Source: Tethya wilhelma (taxonomy: Eukaryota > Porifera > Demospongiae > Tethyida > Tethyidae). Taken from it: a stretch of 64,000 bases of DNA. The notes under the pieces were generated by a model. The model saw nothing but the letters and a program-made list of their open reading frames with translations. It did no database searches and was not told the DNA's origin. Shown one piece after another: positions 1 through 11,039 of the stretch (position 1 is the stretch's first letter; each line of letters opens with the position of its first letter). The stretch spans positions 14,128,018 through 14,192,017 of the forward strand of contig CAXIPT010000002.1 of NCBI GenBank assembly GCA_964030475.1, in the 5' to 3' direction. A program made the position numbers and the translations under genes.

Positions 1-84
1 TTGCAGAGTTATTCGCGTGAATATTTGTATTGCGCTAATGGGCCATCCGTGCCATTCCTATGTACCCAGTACTACCGTACTGGG
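1..84 (-). repeat. Terminal fragment of hairpin-headed repeat (family AB), reversed
   Basis: This is the outer end of the most abundant repeat in the window, in reverse orientation. It ends with an 8-bp stem and 4-nt loop, CCCAGTAC-TACC-GTACTGGG. The same block closes the copies ending near 45671, 47125 and 60325. The remainder of the element lies outside the window. Confidence 0.85.
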
Positions 85-93
85 AATAATGAA

Positions 94-1290
94 TAAATGC
101 ATAATTAATGAGATATGGTAACTTAAAGAATTTTAAATGAAGGTGTGCATTATTTAGAAAATGCGCCATTAATTATTTATTTATTCATTATGTGCATCTG
201 CAATTTAATTTGTACACATTATTAACAATGTGTAACCATGACAACAGCCCTGTAGCACCATAGGAACAAATCCTCTTCCAAATATTTGTGGTCACATGAC
301 ATTGAAAATCCAAACATGAAAACTAAAAAGAGATCTTTAAGTTAATTAGGCCTTATTATTCGTCCCGTGCCTTTAATTCCCTGAATTGCGTAAACCGTCA
401 ATTATCGGCCAGTACGTGTTATCGACCACTTACCTATCATTTATTGTCAATAGTATCACAGACAAGTGTGCAGACAACTTACGGGAAATTATGGAAAGTA
501 TCAGGTAAGAAACTAGCCATCAATTGAAACTTTAGATCTCTGTAATAAAAAAATTGCTCTATACTCCCCCAGCACTCTGTAGCGCAATATGCCTTGTGCA
601 AAATGGTTGAAAAAGCACTTAATCTCCAAAGTTTCCTCAAGGTTACGGGCTAGTATTTTAATATGAATAATTCATGAACCAGCCATAATTAGGCTTTTAT
701 GGCAACACTACCACTTGGACCAACTTCTACTGCTAGAAAAGCACAGTCATCGCCTGCTTATTCTTAGATAATGGAAAATGTGGATTATTACAGCGCGTCT
801 CTCAAGTGCTACAGTGGAAGTCAGGCTTAAACATAATTTTGGTGTCAGCCTGGTGAGTTGTTCTAGCTAGAGTTGAAAGAAAGTCTTGTCGAGCCACCCT
901 TGAGAACCTGCATAGGTTTTCTCTGCCACAGCGTTCAGGAAAGAAACTCTTTGAGCAGCTAAAAAGTGTTCAGTAGAAGCGCTCCAGGCACATACCATGC
1001 AGCTACCAAAGAGCGCTTCGATAATCCAGCTGTAAAAACTCTTCGAGCCACCCTTTACCTTCCAGTGTGCAGTACTTTAGTTGCCAATATACGGTAAGAT
1101 TTTTGCAAGCTCTGCAAAAATTGATGCCAAAAATTAACTATCTGCTTCCGCATCTAAAATAACTAGCGTGTGCTCATTAGCATATTCATATTCAAACACT
1201 AGCCTGTAAGGCCAACTGTTGCCAGTAGACCATCAAAAAGAAAGCAATGTACTGACCAACAGATGCTAATGGCAATAATGAATAAATGAA
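94..1290. other. No gene recognised
   Basis: AT-rich sequence with stops in all frames. I see no conserved coding stretch, RNA gene or clear element end. A short phrase containing GAGCCACCCTT occurs twice, near 890 and 1045. Confidence 0.5.
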
Positions 1291-1481
1291 CTTGACGGAA
1301 TTACATTACGAACTGTTCTAAACCAAAAGGAAAAAACAAAGCAAAAAACTTGACGGAATAGACAATTACATTATGAACTCTTCTAGAACCAGAAGGAAAA
1401 AAACAAAAACAAAAACTTAACGGAATAGAGAATTACATCATGAACTCTTCTATATAAACCAGAAGGAAAAGCAAAAAAAAG
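1291..1481. repeat. Minisatellite, three units of about 60-70 bp
   Basis: Three tandem units start near 1291, 1349 and 1415. Each carries CTTRACGGAAT, a following ATTACAT, GAACTSTTCTA and a lysine-codon-like AAGGAAAAA tract. The units differ by small indels. Confidence 0.75.
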
Positions 1482-1544
1482 AAACTGAAATGCCTGGGTC
1501 TGTTCAGAAGAGTAAATGATTCATATCAACTGAAGGTAACTAAA

Positions 1545-3430
1545 TTAATTGTCACTGAGCTTTCCACATTTGAAGAACCTATAACACAATGTCATGTAGT
1601 GCATGACGGTTAAAGAGACAGCTGCTATATTATTATACAGCTGTACCTCAGCACTCTTGGGCCTTCTGCTATGACTTCGTGTGCAGCATTTGAAGATAGA
1701 AAAATACTTTGAGACAGTATCTTCAGGGAATGTTTGGGATGGGTCAGCAATAGAATCAAATCCACTCAATGTAGCAACTTCTTCACCAACATGATCAATC
1801 TGTTGATAACCACAGCTATAGTACATAACTACATGTACATAGCATGACATACTGCTTTGACTTACAAGCTTTGGATCTGGCCTCTTAGCGTCAAACACCA
1901 TCTGTCCACAAAATGTCTCAAGAACTACCTGTGTGTTAGTACTTCATTAACAATATAGATGTAAAGTTAATACTTACAATTTCATAACTATACACATCGC
2001 TCCTATCTGAGTACTGGCCTGTCGTAATCTCAGATGGATAGTTACCTTCTGACCTAGCAAAATCAATAGCTGAAAACATAGTCCTCCCTGCCGACAACCT
2101 AGAGAGAACCCAAAATCCCCCAACTTAGCATTGAAGTTAGCATCTAGAAGAATGTTTGCCCTATAAGTGCAAAAAATGATGGATTCGTAGTTGACAAGGT
2201 ACAATAAATTGCATACGATTTTATGTCTTGATGGCAACAAGGAAGTTGAGCTCCATGTATAAGTATGTGATTCCACAACATGTTTGAACAAGATTGTTGG
2301 TTCTCTGCTCAACTGTTAGTGATTTCACCCCTTTATGTAGTAGATCGTACAGGCTACCATTGGAGAGATACTCATATACAAGACTAGGTGGTTTGACACA
2401 GAAACCATACAAAGGTACAATGTTTGGATGGCGAAACCTATAGAACAAGATGCCAACTTACATTCTTGAGCATTTCAACAGCTAGCATGAAACAATTCAA
2501 TACCTTGACAATGATGAAATTTCAGTAGCCATTTGGCTACTTGGTTTACAGCATCTTTTCCCTCCTAGAGAAAAAGTTATATTAGTAAGTTTTGTGACAA
2601 GTAATCATACATATTTACCTTTGTCAAAACCTTAATAGCCACTTTCATACAGTTTCAGATCATACCCTTGTATACTATCAAATAGCCACCTCATTATTTC
2701 GAGAAAAGTTCCTAGTAGCAGTCTGTAGCTGTGAAACTTTGTACTCCATGCATTTCGCTGTAAAATAATCACTATAAGCACACTTGAGAATGCTTTAAAT
2801 GAATCACTTACATGTGGCATCAATTGTGACACTTGGCTGTCTGGTGGTACGTCCAAATGGACTCGAAATAGCTGGTTCCTTTTTCTTCTTGATGGCACTA
2901 CTAGCCGTAGCAGATTCATTTCTTCCGGGACTATCACCTTTAAAATTGATCATTCCATCTCACTCTCTCCCTCTCACAGACTCACACACACAGACATACA
3001 CACAATCTGACACCCACCTTGATCATTACTATCACACAATTCTACAGTAAACACTGCGGAATCAGCAACTTTGCTCCCACATTCAACATGACAATTGTAT
3101 AACCCTGGTTTAGTAACAAAGATGACTGGGCAGATGGAAAGCTCAAACTTGCTTCCCTAAGGCACAACCACTGATACTTCTCCACCTCAGGTCCGTGCAC
3201 AGTTGATACACAAAACAGAGGTACTGGTGGCATAAATCCCCACACTGGAATATTGGTTTCACTCTGATGCTCAATTTCAAAGCGATCTGAGCCTACAGCA
3301 AGTACACAAAAGATATCAATAATTTCATAATAATATTATTAATGGTTAAATCTTACCTGAATGAACATCATTGGACATTTCAACAGAAAAACCACCATGC
3401 ACCTGAGGTCTCAGTAGTTCCACACCATCT
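1545..3430 (-). pseudogene. Degraded receptor-type gene: Ig-like exons followed by IRAK/Pelle-like kinase exons
   Basis: Read on the minus strand. An Ig-like stretch comes first (about 3430-3046), with a C-x-V motif in TKPGLYNCHVECGSK. A short linker exon follows (about 2960-2813). Kinase exons then give the beta3 lysine in KVAIKVLTK (about 2640), FRHPNIVPLYGFC and LVYEYLSNGSLYDLLHKG (2448-2330), the catalytic-loop tail ANILLDANFNAKLGDFGFSL with the DFG (2170-2100), and a C-lobe end CTRSHSRRPKSAEV (about 1690-1640). Exon junctions carry GTAAGT-type donors, for example after YEI (near 1974) and after PDPKL (near 1868). The glycine-loop region has in-frame stops and the Ig exon shifts frame, so this copy is probably dead. 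Similar kinase sequences belong to the TKL/IRAK group, which acts in Toll/IL-1-type signalling. Exact family membership is inferred. Confidence 0.7.
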
Positions 3431-3540
3431 AAATATATGCAACATAAAATATTAAAATAATACCACTATAATATATCTATACAAATGTAACAAGTTGACA
3501 ACTATAATAGAATACCATACCTTTGATTATACAGACTACT

Positions 3541-6123
3541 CAGGGCCGGCTCACTGTGGATGGGAATGGGTGGGCCAATTACATCAGGTAGCTAGTACTT
3601 ATACTATAACAAGAAATTTTAATAATAACAGTTGTAGCTATTTACATTGAAACTTATGAGAAGTTACTAAACAAACTAAACTTGAAATTCAATGACATAC
3701 AAAAGTACCAAATATTCTCAGTCTATGTTCTGAGCCTGTAACAAATTCATTTCCAATTTCTTCCAGTTGAACTTTGTCTAAAGCTTCCCTGTGAACATTT
3801 AATATCATGAGATTGTTAAGTTGTTGCTGGGTCATTGTAGTTCGAAGGTAGGTTTTGATCATTCGAAGGGTACTGAATGATCTCTCACTGGTTGAATTAG
3901 TTGCAGGCATTACCAGGATTAATTTCACGAGTGTCACTATTTCTGAAAACAGAGATCTAGCTGTAGTGGAAAAACTTTGCAAATACTGTACAACAGTTGA
4001 GAGTGACAGGTCTTTCTTGTCAAGGTATCCTGTTATGATTGTGAATTGGAGTTCAAAATTATCTTTATCAAGATCTTCATGGTACACTTCCATTACAGCT
4101 TTGATTTCATCTTCATGAGATAACCCTTTGCATCCTTTCAGAAGTAGACACTCAAGACTGGCATATATTCTATAATCTTGCTGGTCAAATCGATCTGTTA
4201 TGCATTGAATCAAGAGGTCTAGAGCTTCATAATACACTACCTTGTAATGGTTGGCTGGAGTAGAGTGAAATTCAGGTGAAGCTTCACCAACCTCATATCG
4301 TCTAGGCACCTTTCTATTTCTTGGAAGACTTGGCTCATTAACATCCACTTGTTGAGCCCTGGAGGTAACAGATTGCCAAAATAGATCATATGAGGGATCT
4401 GTACGTAAAGCTTGAAGGGTACCCTTGACCATTGTTGCAAGGCGTTGACCTTCGGCTGCAGACAAATCTTTCTTTTGCAAGACTTTGCTTAGATTATCAG
4501 TGTGTCTCAAAAGCATCTCACCGAAGTAAACACCGAAATAGAAGTCAAAATAACTCGTTTGAAATGCCACACCATTAATTCTGGCTCTCATTTCACTCTC
4601 ATTGGTAGCTTCAGCAGCCTCTTCCCATAACTCAATTAGAACTGAATAGTTTTCTAACACACTTTTCAAGGATTCTGCTCGGACAGTCCAATGGGTTGGG
4701 CACAGCACACGCATTCCAGGACCCTCTGGTTGTAACTCTTCCTTCAACTTTTGAAACATTGCATCTCGTTTTGGTGATAACTTTATTAACTTGGACATTT
4801 CTAATGTGATATCCAGAGCATTCTTCAGTACTTTGCAACATTTCATTGTGTCTCCAGCTGCTAGGTTCAAGGAGTGACCATAGTACATGGCCCTAGGCTC
4901 TTCTTCCTTAATTTGTTTTGCAACACCTGTTTTCATACCAGACATGGTACTGGCACCATCATAGCACTGTCCTCTAACTTTGTGAATGTCTAAATTGAAA
5001 GCTAACAGAACACTTTTGATAACTTGAACAATTGTGGAGGCACTAGTGTTTTCAACTTCATGAAGACCAACAAAACTTTCGTGTACATTCATCCACCCAA
5101 CGAAATACCAACACAACCTGCTCTCTGTTACCTTTGTCTGTGGTCTCATCAGCCATTATTGTATAGAATTTGGTATGTTGAATTTGCATTCCAATATCAC
5201 GTAAAATTTTAAGCGCTAGCAATTTTATTAGCTCATTCTGAATATCCTTTGACATGTATGTGTCATTGTGTCGTCTCAACCATTCTTGAAGTTTGATGTC
5301 ATTTCTTGATTCAAAAAGAAGTAATTGTTTAAAGTTTGAATCTTGCTCATTGCCATCTCCTCGAAGCGGAAGTCCTTGCCTAGCAAGGAACCGAATGCAT
5401 CCTATAATTGTCAACAAAATGATGCGATTGTCACTCTTCTTTGTTGCATGTCCTATATCCAATTGTTCAGCTATGTCTTTGGTCTGCTTTGGGAGGATAT
5501 AGAGAGCCTCATTTGCTTCTATGTGATGGTCTGACTTGGCATGCTTGCCAATTTTGGATGTTCCATCTTTCCAGTTACAAAATCCTGAAGAAATGTATAC
5601 AATATTATTACCATAAATTATTTACTAATAGTAGAAAGTTAACTGAATCTAACATAGGCCACATGCATATAATAATACTAGATACTGACTGAACTTACAA
5701 ATGCAGGATCTGGACGAGATGCTTTGAGTATTTTTTTCTGTTTAATTGCTTGAACACAAGTTTGACAGAAAAGAACATCTTTCTCAGTATCATAGTGAAG
5801 GAAATCATACTCTTTAAACCATGCATGTTGGCAAGCGCGTTCTCTCTTTCCAAAGGTCCTCTTAGGAAATTTAAAAGTTTTAGGAGCATGAAATGGCTTA
5901 GAAGAACTTTCTGCCATTTTCTTGTTGCTAACTCTATTTATCAGAAATGATTACATCACTTGAAAAATATTAGAATAATTATATCTCATTGCAGTCGGAT
6001 CGTGATCGTGACAAAGAGCTTTCAGGAAGTTTGAAGCTAGACCTCAAAGATCAGTCAAGACTGTACAGCCAAATTATTGGGTGGGCCATGGCCCACCTGG
6101 CCCATACAGCTGAGCCGGCCCTG
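3541..6123 (-). mobile_element. hAT-superfamily DNA transposon with both ends
   Basis: The ends are CAGGGCCGGCTCA at 3541 and its reverse complement ending at 6123. Both have subterminal TGGGTGGGCCA. The flanking CTACT at 3536-3540 and 6124-6128 gives a 5-bp target duplication. Most hAT elements make 8 bp, though 5-bp groups are known. The internal transposase is on the minus strand. The element sits between exons of the degraded kinase gene. Confidence 0.85.
3689..5917 (-). pseudogene. hAT transposase (TTF-type zinc finger, DUF4371-like, C-terminal dimerisation region), frameshifted
   Basis: Reading from 5917 down: a TTF-type zinc finger region with FCQTCV. A gap around 5680-5470 has broken frame. 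A DUF4371-like region follows with FYTIMADETTDKGNREQ, which carries the first catalytic aspartate region. The core then continues with GQCYDGASTMSG, RVLCPTHWTVRAESL, and the hAT dimerisation motif ATNSTSERSFSTLRMIKTYLR near 3900. The reading frame breaks near 5105, between RWVDE and NVHESFVGL. Frame and family expectation fit a loss of about 8 bp there. The copy probably no longer makes a full transposase. Confidence 0.88.
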
Positions 6124-6134
6124 CTACTGAAAAT

Positions 6135-6985
6135 GAACTACTAAGGTCAGACATGATTTCTTCATAAGAGTATTCTCTATCACTCTCATTTTCACTCTCA
6201 TCTTCATTCTTCTTGTATTTCACTACATACACATACATGCATGTACTGAATACGTATGTATAAAATTTGCATGGTATTATACCCTCTAAGTGGCTATCTG
6301 GCATGTGTCTGATCTCTGATGAAGTCCTGCTGGACATGTGTCTGGATTTTGAGTGGCCTTACCAGCTGATTGTTGTGACAACTGAGAAACATATAGCTAT
6401 GAAATCATAGTACTATGTATTAATCATATTAATAATCTTACATTGGAACTCGAGACGACACCAATTCCCAACTTCAGTGCATCTGCAGACTTCTTGCGCA
6501 ACCGTAGGTAGTCTCCCAAACACCAAGGCTCTCCATCATCATTTGGCTCATCGAGTATCACAGCACCACGTATCATGAACAATTTGAGTTAATATTCTTC
6601 CTTCCTATCTAGCTGAAAGACATCAACTGCTCAACTGATGAGAGTATCATAGTTTGCTTGGCCTTGATGCTAACTGGAGGGGTATTGATATCCTTAACAA
6701 AAACGCCAGCTTTTTTCTCAATCATAAGTTGCATTGATATCTACACATGCAGTTCACAATTAAAATAATAACATTTCTGTAGCATATGAAAAGACCGTTT
6801 ACCACAACTTTGTCATCCTCTTTAGCATGTGCACGCCCCTTCATTTTCTTCTTTTTCTGGGCATGCTTTGACATCTCTAAAATATCAACATCACCAATAT
6901 CACTGACATCAGAATCAGACAGATTTCCACCTGTCTCTTTGACCCTTTCAGAGGGAAGTCTCTCTTCATGCCAAACTTGCATCAT
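6135..6985 (-). pseudogene. Coding remnants of an unrecognised gene, possibly the 5-prime exons of the kinase gene
   Basis: Minus-strand exon-like stretches. One starts MMQVWHEERLPSERVKET and is acidic then lysine-rich, ending at a GTAAAC donor (about 6985-6802). One reads RGAVILDEPNDDGEPWCLGD then LRLRKKSADALKLG (about 6580-6440). One acidic stretch, EDESENESDREYSYEEIMSD, runs to the edge of the hAT insertion. In-frame stops occur between them. I do not recognise the family. Position and strand would allow them to be upstream exons of the gene at 1545-3430, split by the hAT. Confidence 0.4.
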
Positions 6986-7019
6986 GTGTAGAGCCTATGT
7001 TTTGTGTGCAGGATAAATC

Positions 7020-8340
7020 AACTAACAAGGGACATTAAGGAAGAAAACGTTACATTGAGATTAACTTTCATGGCATGGTCAACTTATAGCTACAACAGTG
7101 CCACTGGATACTAGCAGCTTTTCATCTTACTTGTTGTGGGGCTAGAATCAACCTGTTCTTTTATTTTAGCCCCTAATTGTACCGTAAGATCCAAACATTC
7201 TTTTGTTTTCCTGGCCTTTTCTGCCATACTTTCGAGTTCCAAGTGTGCATGGCATGCACCACGTGGCAGTGGCCAAACTATTAACTTTGACGACCATTAC
7301 CCCCTTTAAGTGAAGTTTTTGGGCCGGCTCATTTTCTATTCCCCAAGCATGTGAAAACGATCTATAGCTTTGACCTCGGTTTAGGTTACCCACCAGAACT
7401 GTCACTGTCAGCTTCTGATCCAGGAGCGCGAGTCTCCAGCATATACATTATCTTCTCAGCCTTCAAATAGAGCCTCAACTTACAGGAATGAACTATACGG
7501 CAGTTCTGAAAGATTCTGTCCACACTGTACATCAGTTCTATTGTCTTGTACATACATTATTTCTGTTCCCCGATTTTAAAACTGTTGTATGTTTATTGTT
7601 ATATAGAAATTATATATAATATGAAACTCTTATATAGGGAAACAGATATCAAAAATAATGGTTATATTCCCTCCGAAGACAGCTACCTACAGTTTATTTT
7701 GAACTACTTAGGCCACTTGTCAGCATGGGCATTAATGTTAAGCACTGACTCTGTGAACAAACAAAACATACATAATTTTATGCATATTATAACTTTGTGT
7801 GTTCACAGAGTCAGTGCACTTTGGATAACCATAGTACACCACACATAACCATAGGAAACCTAGGTAACCTGTACGATAAATTAATTCTCCTATTCCTATT
7901 AGGCAAATTGAAGGAATAAGACTACATAGTCAACCATTACCTATAGCAGCCTGTATATAAACAGCCACAATTTATTTATTGGAAAAAGTTTATAAAATAA
8001 TTAGTCTTAATATGAATATAGAAAACTTGAAAACTGGTTATCTGTAAAATGTTATTGGACTTCAGGTATCCCTATTTCGGACCATGTCTATTACAAATTG
8101 TGTTCAATAAGTGGTGTTGTACGCTTCGTCTTCTTTGCAATAGCTGGGAATGGTGAAAAGTGGCTTTATATAGATGAGGCAGTCTGATACGTGCTCTCTC
8201 ATTTCCTTCTGAGTGTATATCAGACTACCATGCAATCAAAGCATTGATTAGGTGTTGATTGTAATTTTCCAGTGCCAAGAAATGGCTACATACTCCAGAT
8301 CCATTGCACATATCTCTTTACCCTTAGCCACCTACTATAC
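7020..8340. repeat. No gene; contains an inverted-repeat hairpin at 7741-7822
   Basis: No coding stretch is supported. GCACTGACTCTGTGAACA near 7742 recurs inverted near 7800-7818, about 35 bp apart, and would make an 18-bp stem. Confidence 0.55.
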
Positions 8341-8344
8341 TTAC

Positions 8345-8690
8345 TACTAAATCTTGCCTATTTTAATAATAGGGAGCATTTAGTGCTATAGGTGCACTAA
8401 ATCTTTCCTATATAACTGTAGACAGCTATTAGTGTTGTGCGGCACTAAATCTTCCGTATGTACCTTTAGGGAAGATTTAGTGCTACCCACACTATTTCTT
8501 TCCTATTAGAGTAGGGGAGATTTTGTGTGGGTGGCATTAAATCTTCCCTAAAGGTACATAGGGAAGATTTAGTGTCCCACTGCACTATTTGTTTCCTACA
8601 TAGAGAGGGAATACTTTGTGCACCTATTTAGTGCAGGTGCCCTCAGGTGATTCAGGAGAGATTTAGTGTCAAGAGGCACTAAATCTCTCC
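8345..8690. repeat. Array of alternating inverted 15-bp motifs
   Basis: The motif TAGGGAAGATTTAGTGC and its reverse complement alternate along about 340 bp. There are roughly seven pairs, with variants such as GGGAGCATTTAGTGC, GGGGAGATTTTGTG and AGGAGAGATTTAGTG. The spacing is 20-40 bp. Two pairs extend to include GGTACAT. No protein is encoded. Confidence 0.8.
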
Positions 8691-8748
8691 TATAATATTA
8701 TACTAGGGGATGTTTTTTAAAACAGTGTTAACTTATCTTGGTCCCATA

Positions 8749-8962
8749 ACAAGTAAGCAAACAAGAGAGGAATGGTGGTCAGATTGAGAGAAGAGTTCGT
8801 TCCTGTGTCCATTATGTCATTGAACTGGGCATATGATCATAAGTGAGACACACAAAATGAACTCTTCTCTCAATCTGACCACCATTCCTATCTTGTTTGC
8901 CTACTTATTACGATTTGGCCATTCCTATGTTCTCATTACAGTTCTAATGTTTTTTCACTTGT
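8749..8962. repeat. Palindromic MITE, divergent member of family B
   Basis: It starts ACAAGT and ends ACTTGT. Arms of about 50 bp pair: GGAATGGTGGTCAGATTGAG near 8770 and its complement near 8870. The outer parts (CTTGTTTGC, ATTACGATTTGGCCATTCC) match family B elsewhere, but the central arm sequence is different. Confidence 0.75.
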
Positions 8963-9069
8963 TTCATTATGAAACAACACGAAGATATGCAACCAGATAA
9001 TTTGATTATGAAACAATACAAAGATAATCATGACACAATACAGAGTTATTGGACAAGAAGACAATATCG

Positions 9070-9268
9070 TATAGTGGGTATTTTTTGTGGAGTAAAATTT
9101 TCGTGCTTTTCGTGGTTGACTGACAAACCACGAAATATTTACCACGAATAAAGGCTGGGGTGTGGTTAATCCATACGTGCCGTATACATGACCACGAAAT
9201 TTTTTCCACGAATCAGTGACATTTTCAAAGACCAAGAAAATTTTACCCCCCAAAAAATACCCGCTATA
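9070..9268. repeat. MITE (family C) with TATAGYGGG ends
   Basis: The left end is TATAGTGGGTATTTTTTG, and the right end is the complement with CCCGCTATA. The body is rich in CGTGGTAAA/CCACGAAA-type phrases. A second member lies at 50703-50900. It has no coding capacity of its own. Confidence 0.7.
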
Positions 9269-9617
9269 CGGTACTCAAAATGAAGGAATTCAACACAAAA
9301 ACAATGAACAATAGATATTCAGAGAAACACGATGGTCAGAGAGAGGAAAGTACGGAACATTCTCACGAGTCTACAGATTACAGGGATGATACTTGGTTAT
9401 CTAAATGATTACACTACTCAATGAACTCTAAAAGGCAAACGTATCGACACTAATACAAGTGTATTCATTAGTACAATAATGACAAGTATACGGAGGGTGA
9501 TGTGATATAAAGATCATAGGAAGGGGGTAGGGTCTGTGAAAGGAAGTGACATAACCGTATGCAAAAAAATGTGAGTATGATCATGAAATGTGGGGGGGGG
9601 GATGCTGTTATTTCTTC

Positions 9618-9832
9618 TGGAACAGGTTCTCATATTCTGATGTGAGTGTTCCAATGTCCCTGTTCAGAGTGTCACTAATCTGGCGGACGAATACTGCTTC
9701 TTCTACCATACTGGTGAAGTAATCTCTAGGACCTGTGCACTAGACCAATCAACAGAGTGATCATGTGTCCAGGCATGTTTAGCTAGTGCTGAGGTGTTGA
9801 AATTGGCCTGTCTGAGGGATGCAGATCAAGAA
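9618..9832 (-). pseudogene. Penelope-like element remnant, C-terminal GIY-YIG region
   Basis: Minus-strand translation gives NFNTSALAKHAWTHDHSVDW followed, in another frame, by EEAVFVRQISDTLNRDIGTL and a stop near 9618. This resembles the C-terminal part of Penelope-like retroelement GIY-YIG endonucleases (A-L-A-x-H then E-A-x-x-x-x...LNRD-G). Upstream sequence is lost at the contig join at 10010. The assignment comes from motif memory only. Confidence 0.45.
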
Positions 9833-10010
9833 CTCACCAGATGACTGGAGGAAGTAAGTAAGCGAATGTACATCACTTTAATAATCTTAACTAAAGCAAA
9901 TAACAACAAGAAATTCATGGAAATTGGTATCCAGAAAGCCACCACTCCATATCCATATGGTGCCAATCTCATATTTACATTCAAACACAGAGGAATAGTG
10001 CAAAATCCAN

Positions 10011-10472
10011 TTATGATACAGCTCCTGCCTCCAAATGACTGAGATGTGTGTTTCACTTCAGTATCAATCAAGCTACACAACTTGTGACTTCAAGTACCAG
10101 CTCTGCAGCCCGCCGCTGGCTCAGTGAGTCTGGCTTGCCTGACTACTAGCTCAGTAGCTAGATACACACATCAACTCAAATGTAATTTGTAGAAATATGT
10201 GAAAATGAGAACAAACAAGTAAAAAAACATTGGAAATGTACAGGAATGGCTAAATCGTAAAAAGAACGCAAACAAGATGGAATGGCTGTTAGAGTGTGTA
10301 AGGAAATCTTCCTGTGGGCAAAATGAGAGAATCAATAAGGAGATTGTTAAATGCAGCCCATACAGGAAGAATTCTGCACACACTCTAACAGCCATTCCAT
10401 CTTGTTTGCATTCTTTTTACGATTTAGCCATTCCTGTGTCTCATTACATTTCCAATGTTTTTTTTTACTTGT
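10011..10472 (+). repeat. Family AB, 3-prime part (A tail plus palindromic B)
   Basis: 10011-10214 matches the A tail, with CTCCTGCCTCCAAATGACTG and GCTCAGTAGCTAG. 10215-10472 is a full B palindrome, from ACAAGTAAAAAAACATTGG to CCAATGTTTTTTTTTACTTG. B arms of about 95 bp surround a short non-palindromic centre. Confidence 0.85.
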
Positions 10473-10726
10473 TTATAATTACGTCATGAAGAATAAGGTG
10501 GTTGCCTAGTTACCTGCTGCATTATGTAATTCAATGTTTAACGAGGCGTGCACGAGTTCTAGTGTGACAAGCCTTTAAGTGCCCTGAGTAACTACATATT
10601 TGACAGTCCTTTTTAGCAATATCGAGCATAGCAGGCTACACTACTGAAAAACAATGGCAAATGGACAAACTAACATAATGCTTTCTAGTAAATGAAATAT
10701 TAAAATATATGCTAATGATGATGATC

Positions 10727-10870
10727 AGTTAGGATTTTTGAAAGGGGGTTTCCAACAATAGTGTGTGCAGAACGCGAAAAATGTTGGGGGTAGCCATGCC
10801 CACTTTTGCTAAAGCATGCCCATTTATGTGTTACGGCCCTACCTATTTTTCACTTGCATAAGCTTCGCAC
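10727..10870 (+). repeat. Family D element end
   Basis: About 140 bp reading TAGGATTTTTGAAAGGGG, then AACAATAGTGTGTGCAG, then GTAGCCATGCCCACTTTTGC. It matches inverted copies at 25075-25232 and 37545-37674. Against those copies, the leading CAGTGGTGGATC has lost 8 bp. It may be a terminal repeat of a hAT-like or other DNA element. Confidence 0.55.
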
Positions 10871-11039
10871 TTTACCACAAGCGTTGATCACACTAGGGAG
10901 CTGACTAGCTAGCTGTTTTGTGCAAGTATCTAAGCTTTCTAGGTCATATTTCTTGTCTTAAATTCTCTGTCAAGGCTCTCAAAGTAAGTATTTTCTACTA
11001 GTAAGAGTCCATCAGTTAGCTTTCTGTTGTAAAAAAAAT

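Noticed and set aside
8345..8690. A CRISPR-like array
   Set aside because: The motif alternates in orientation, spacing is irregular, there are no unique constant-length spacers, and the window is eukaryotic.
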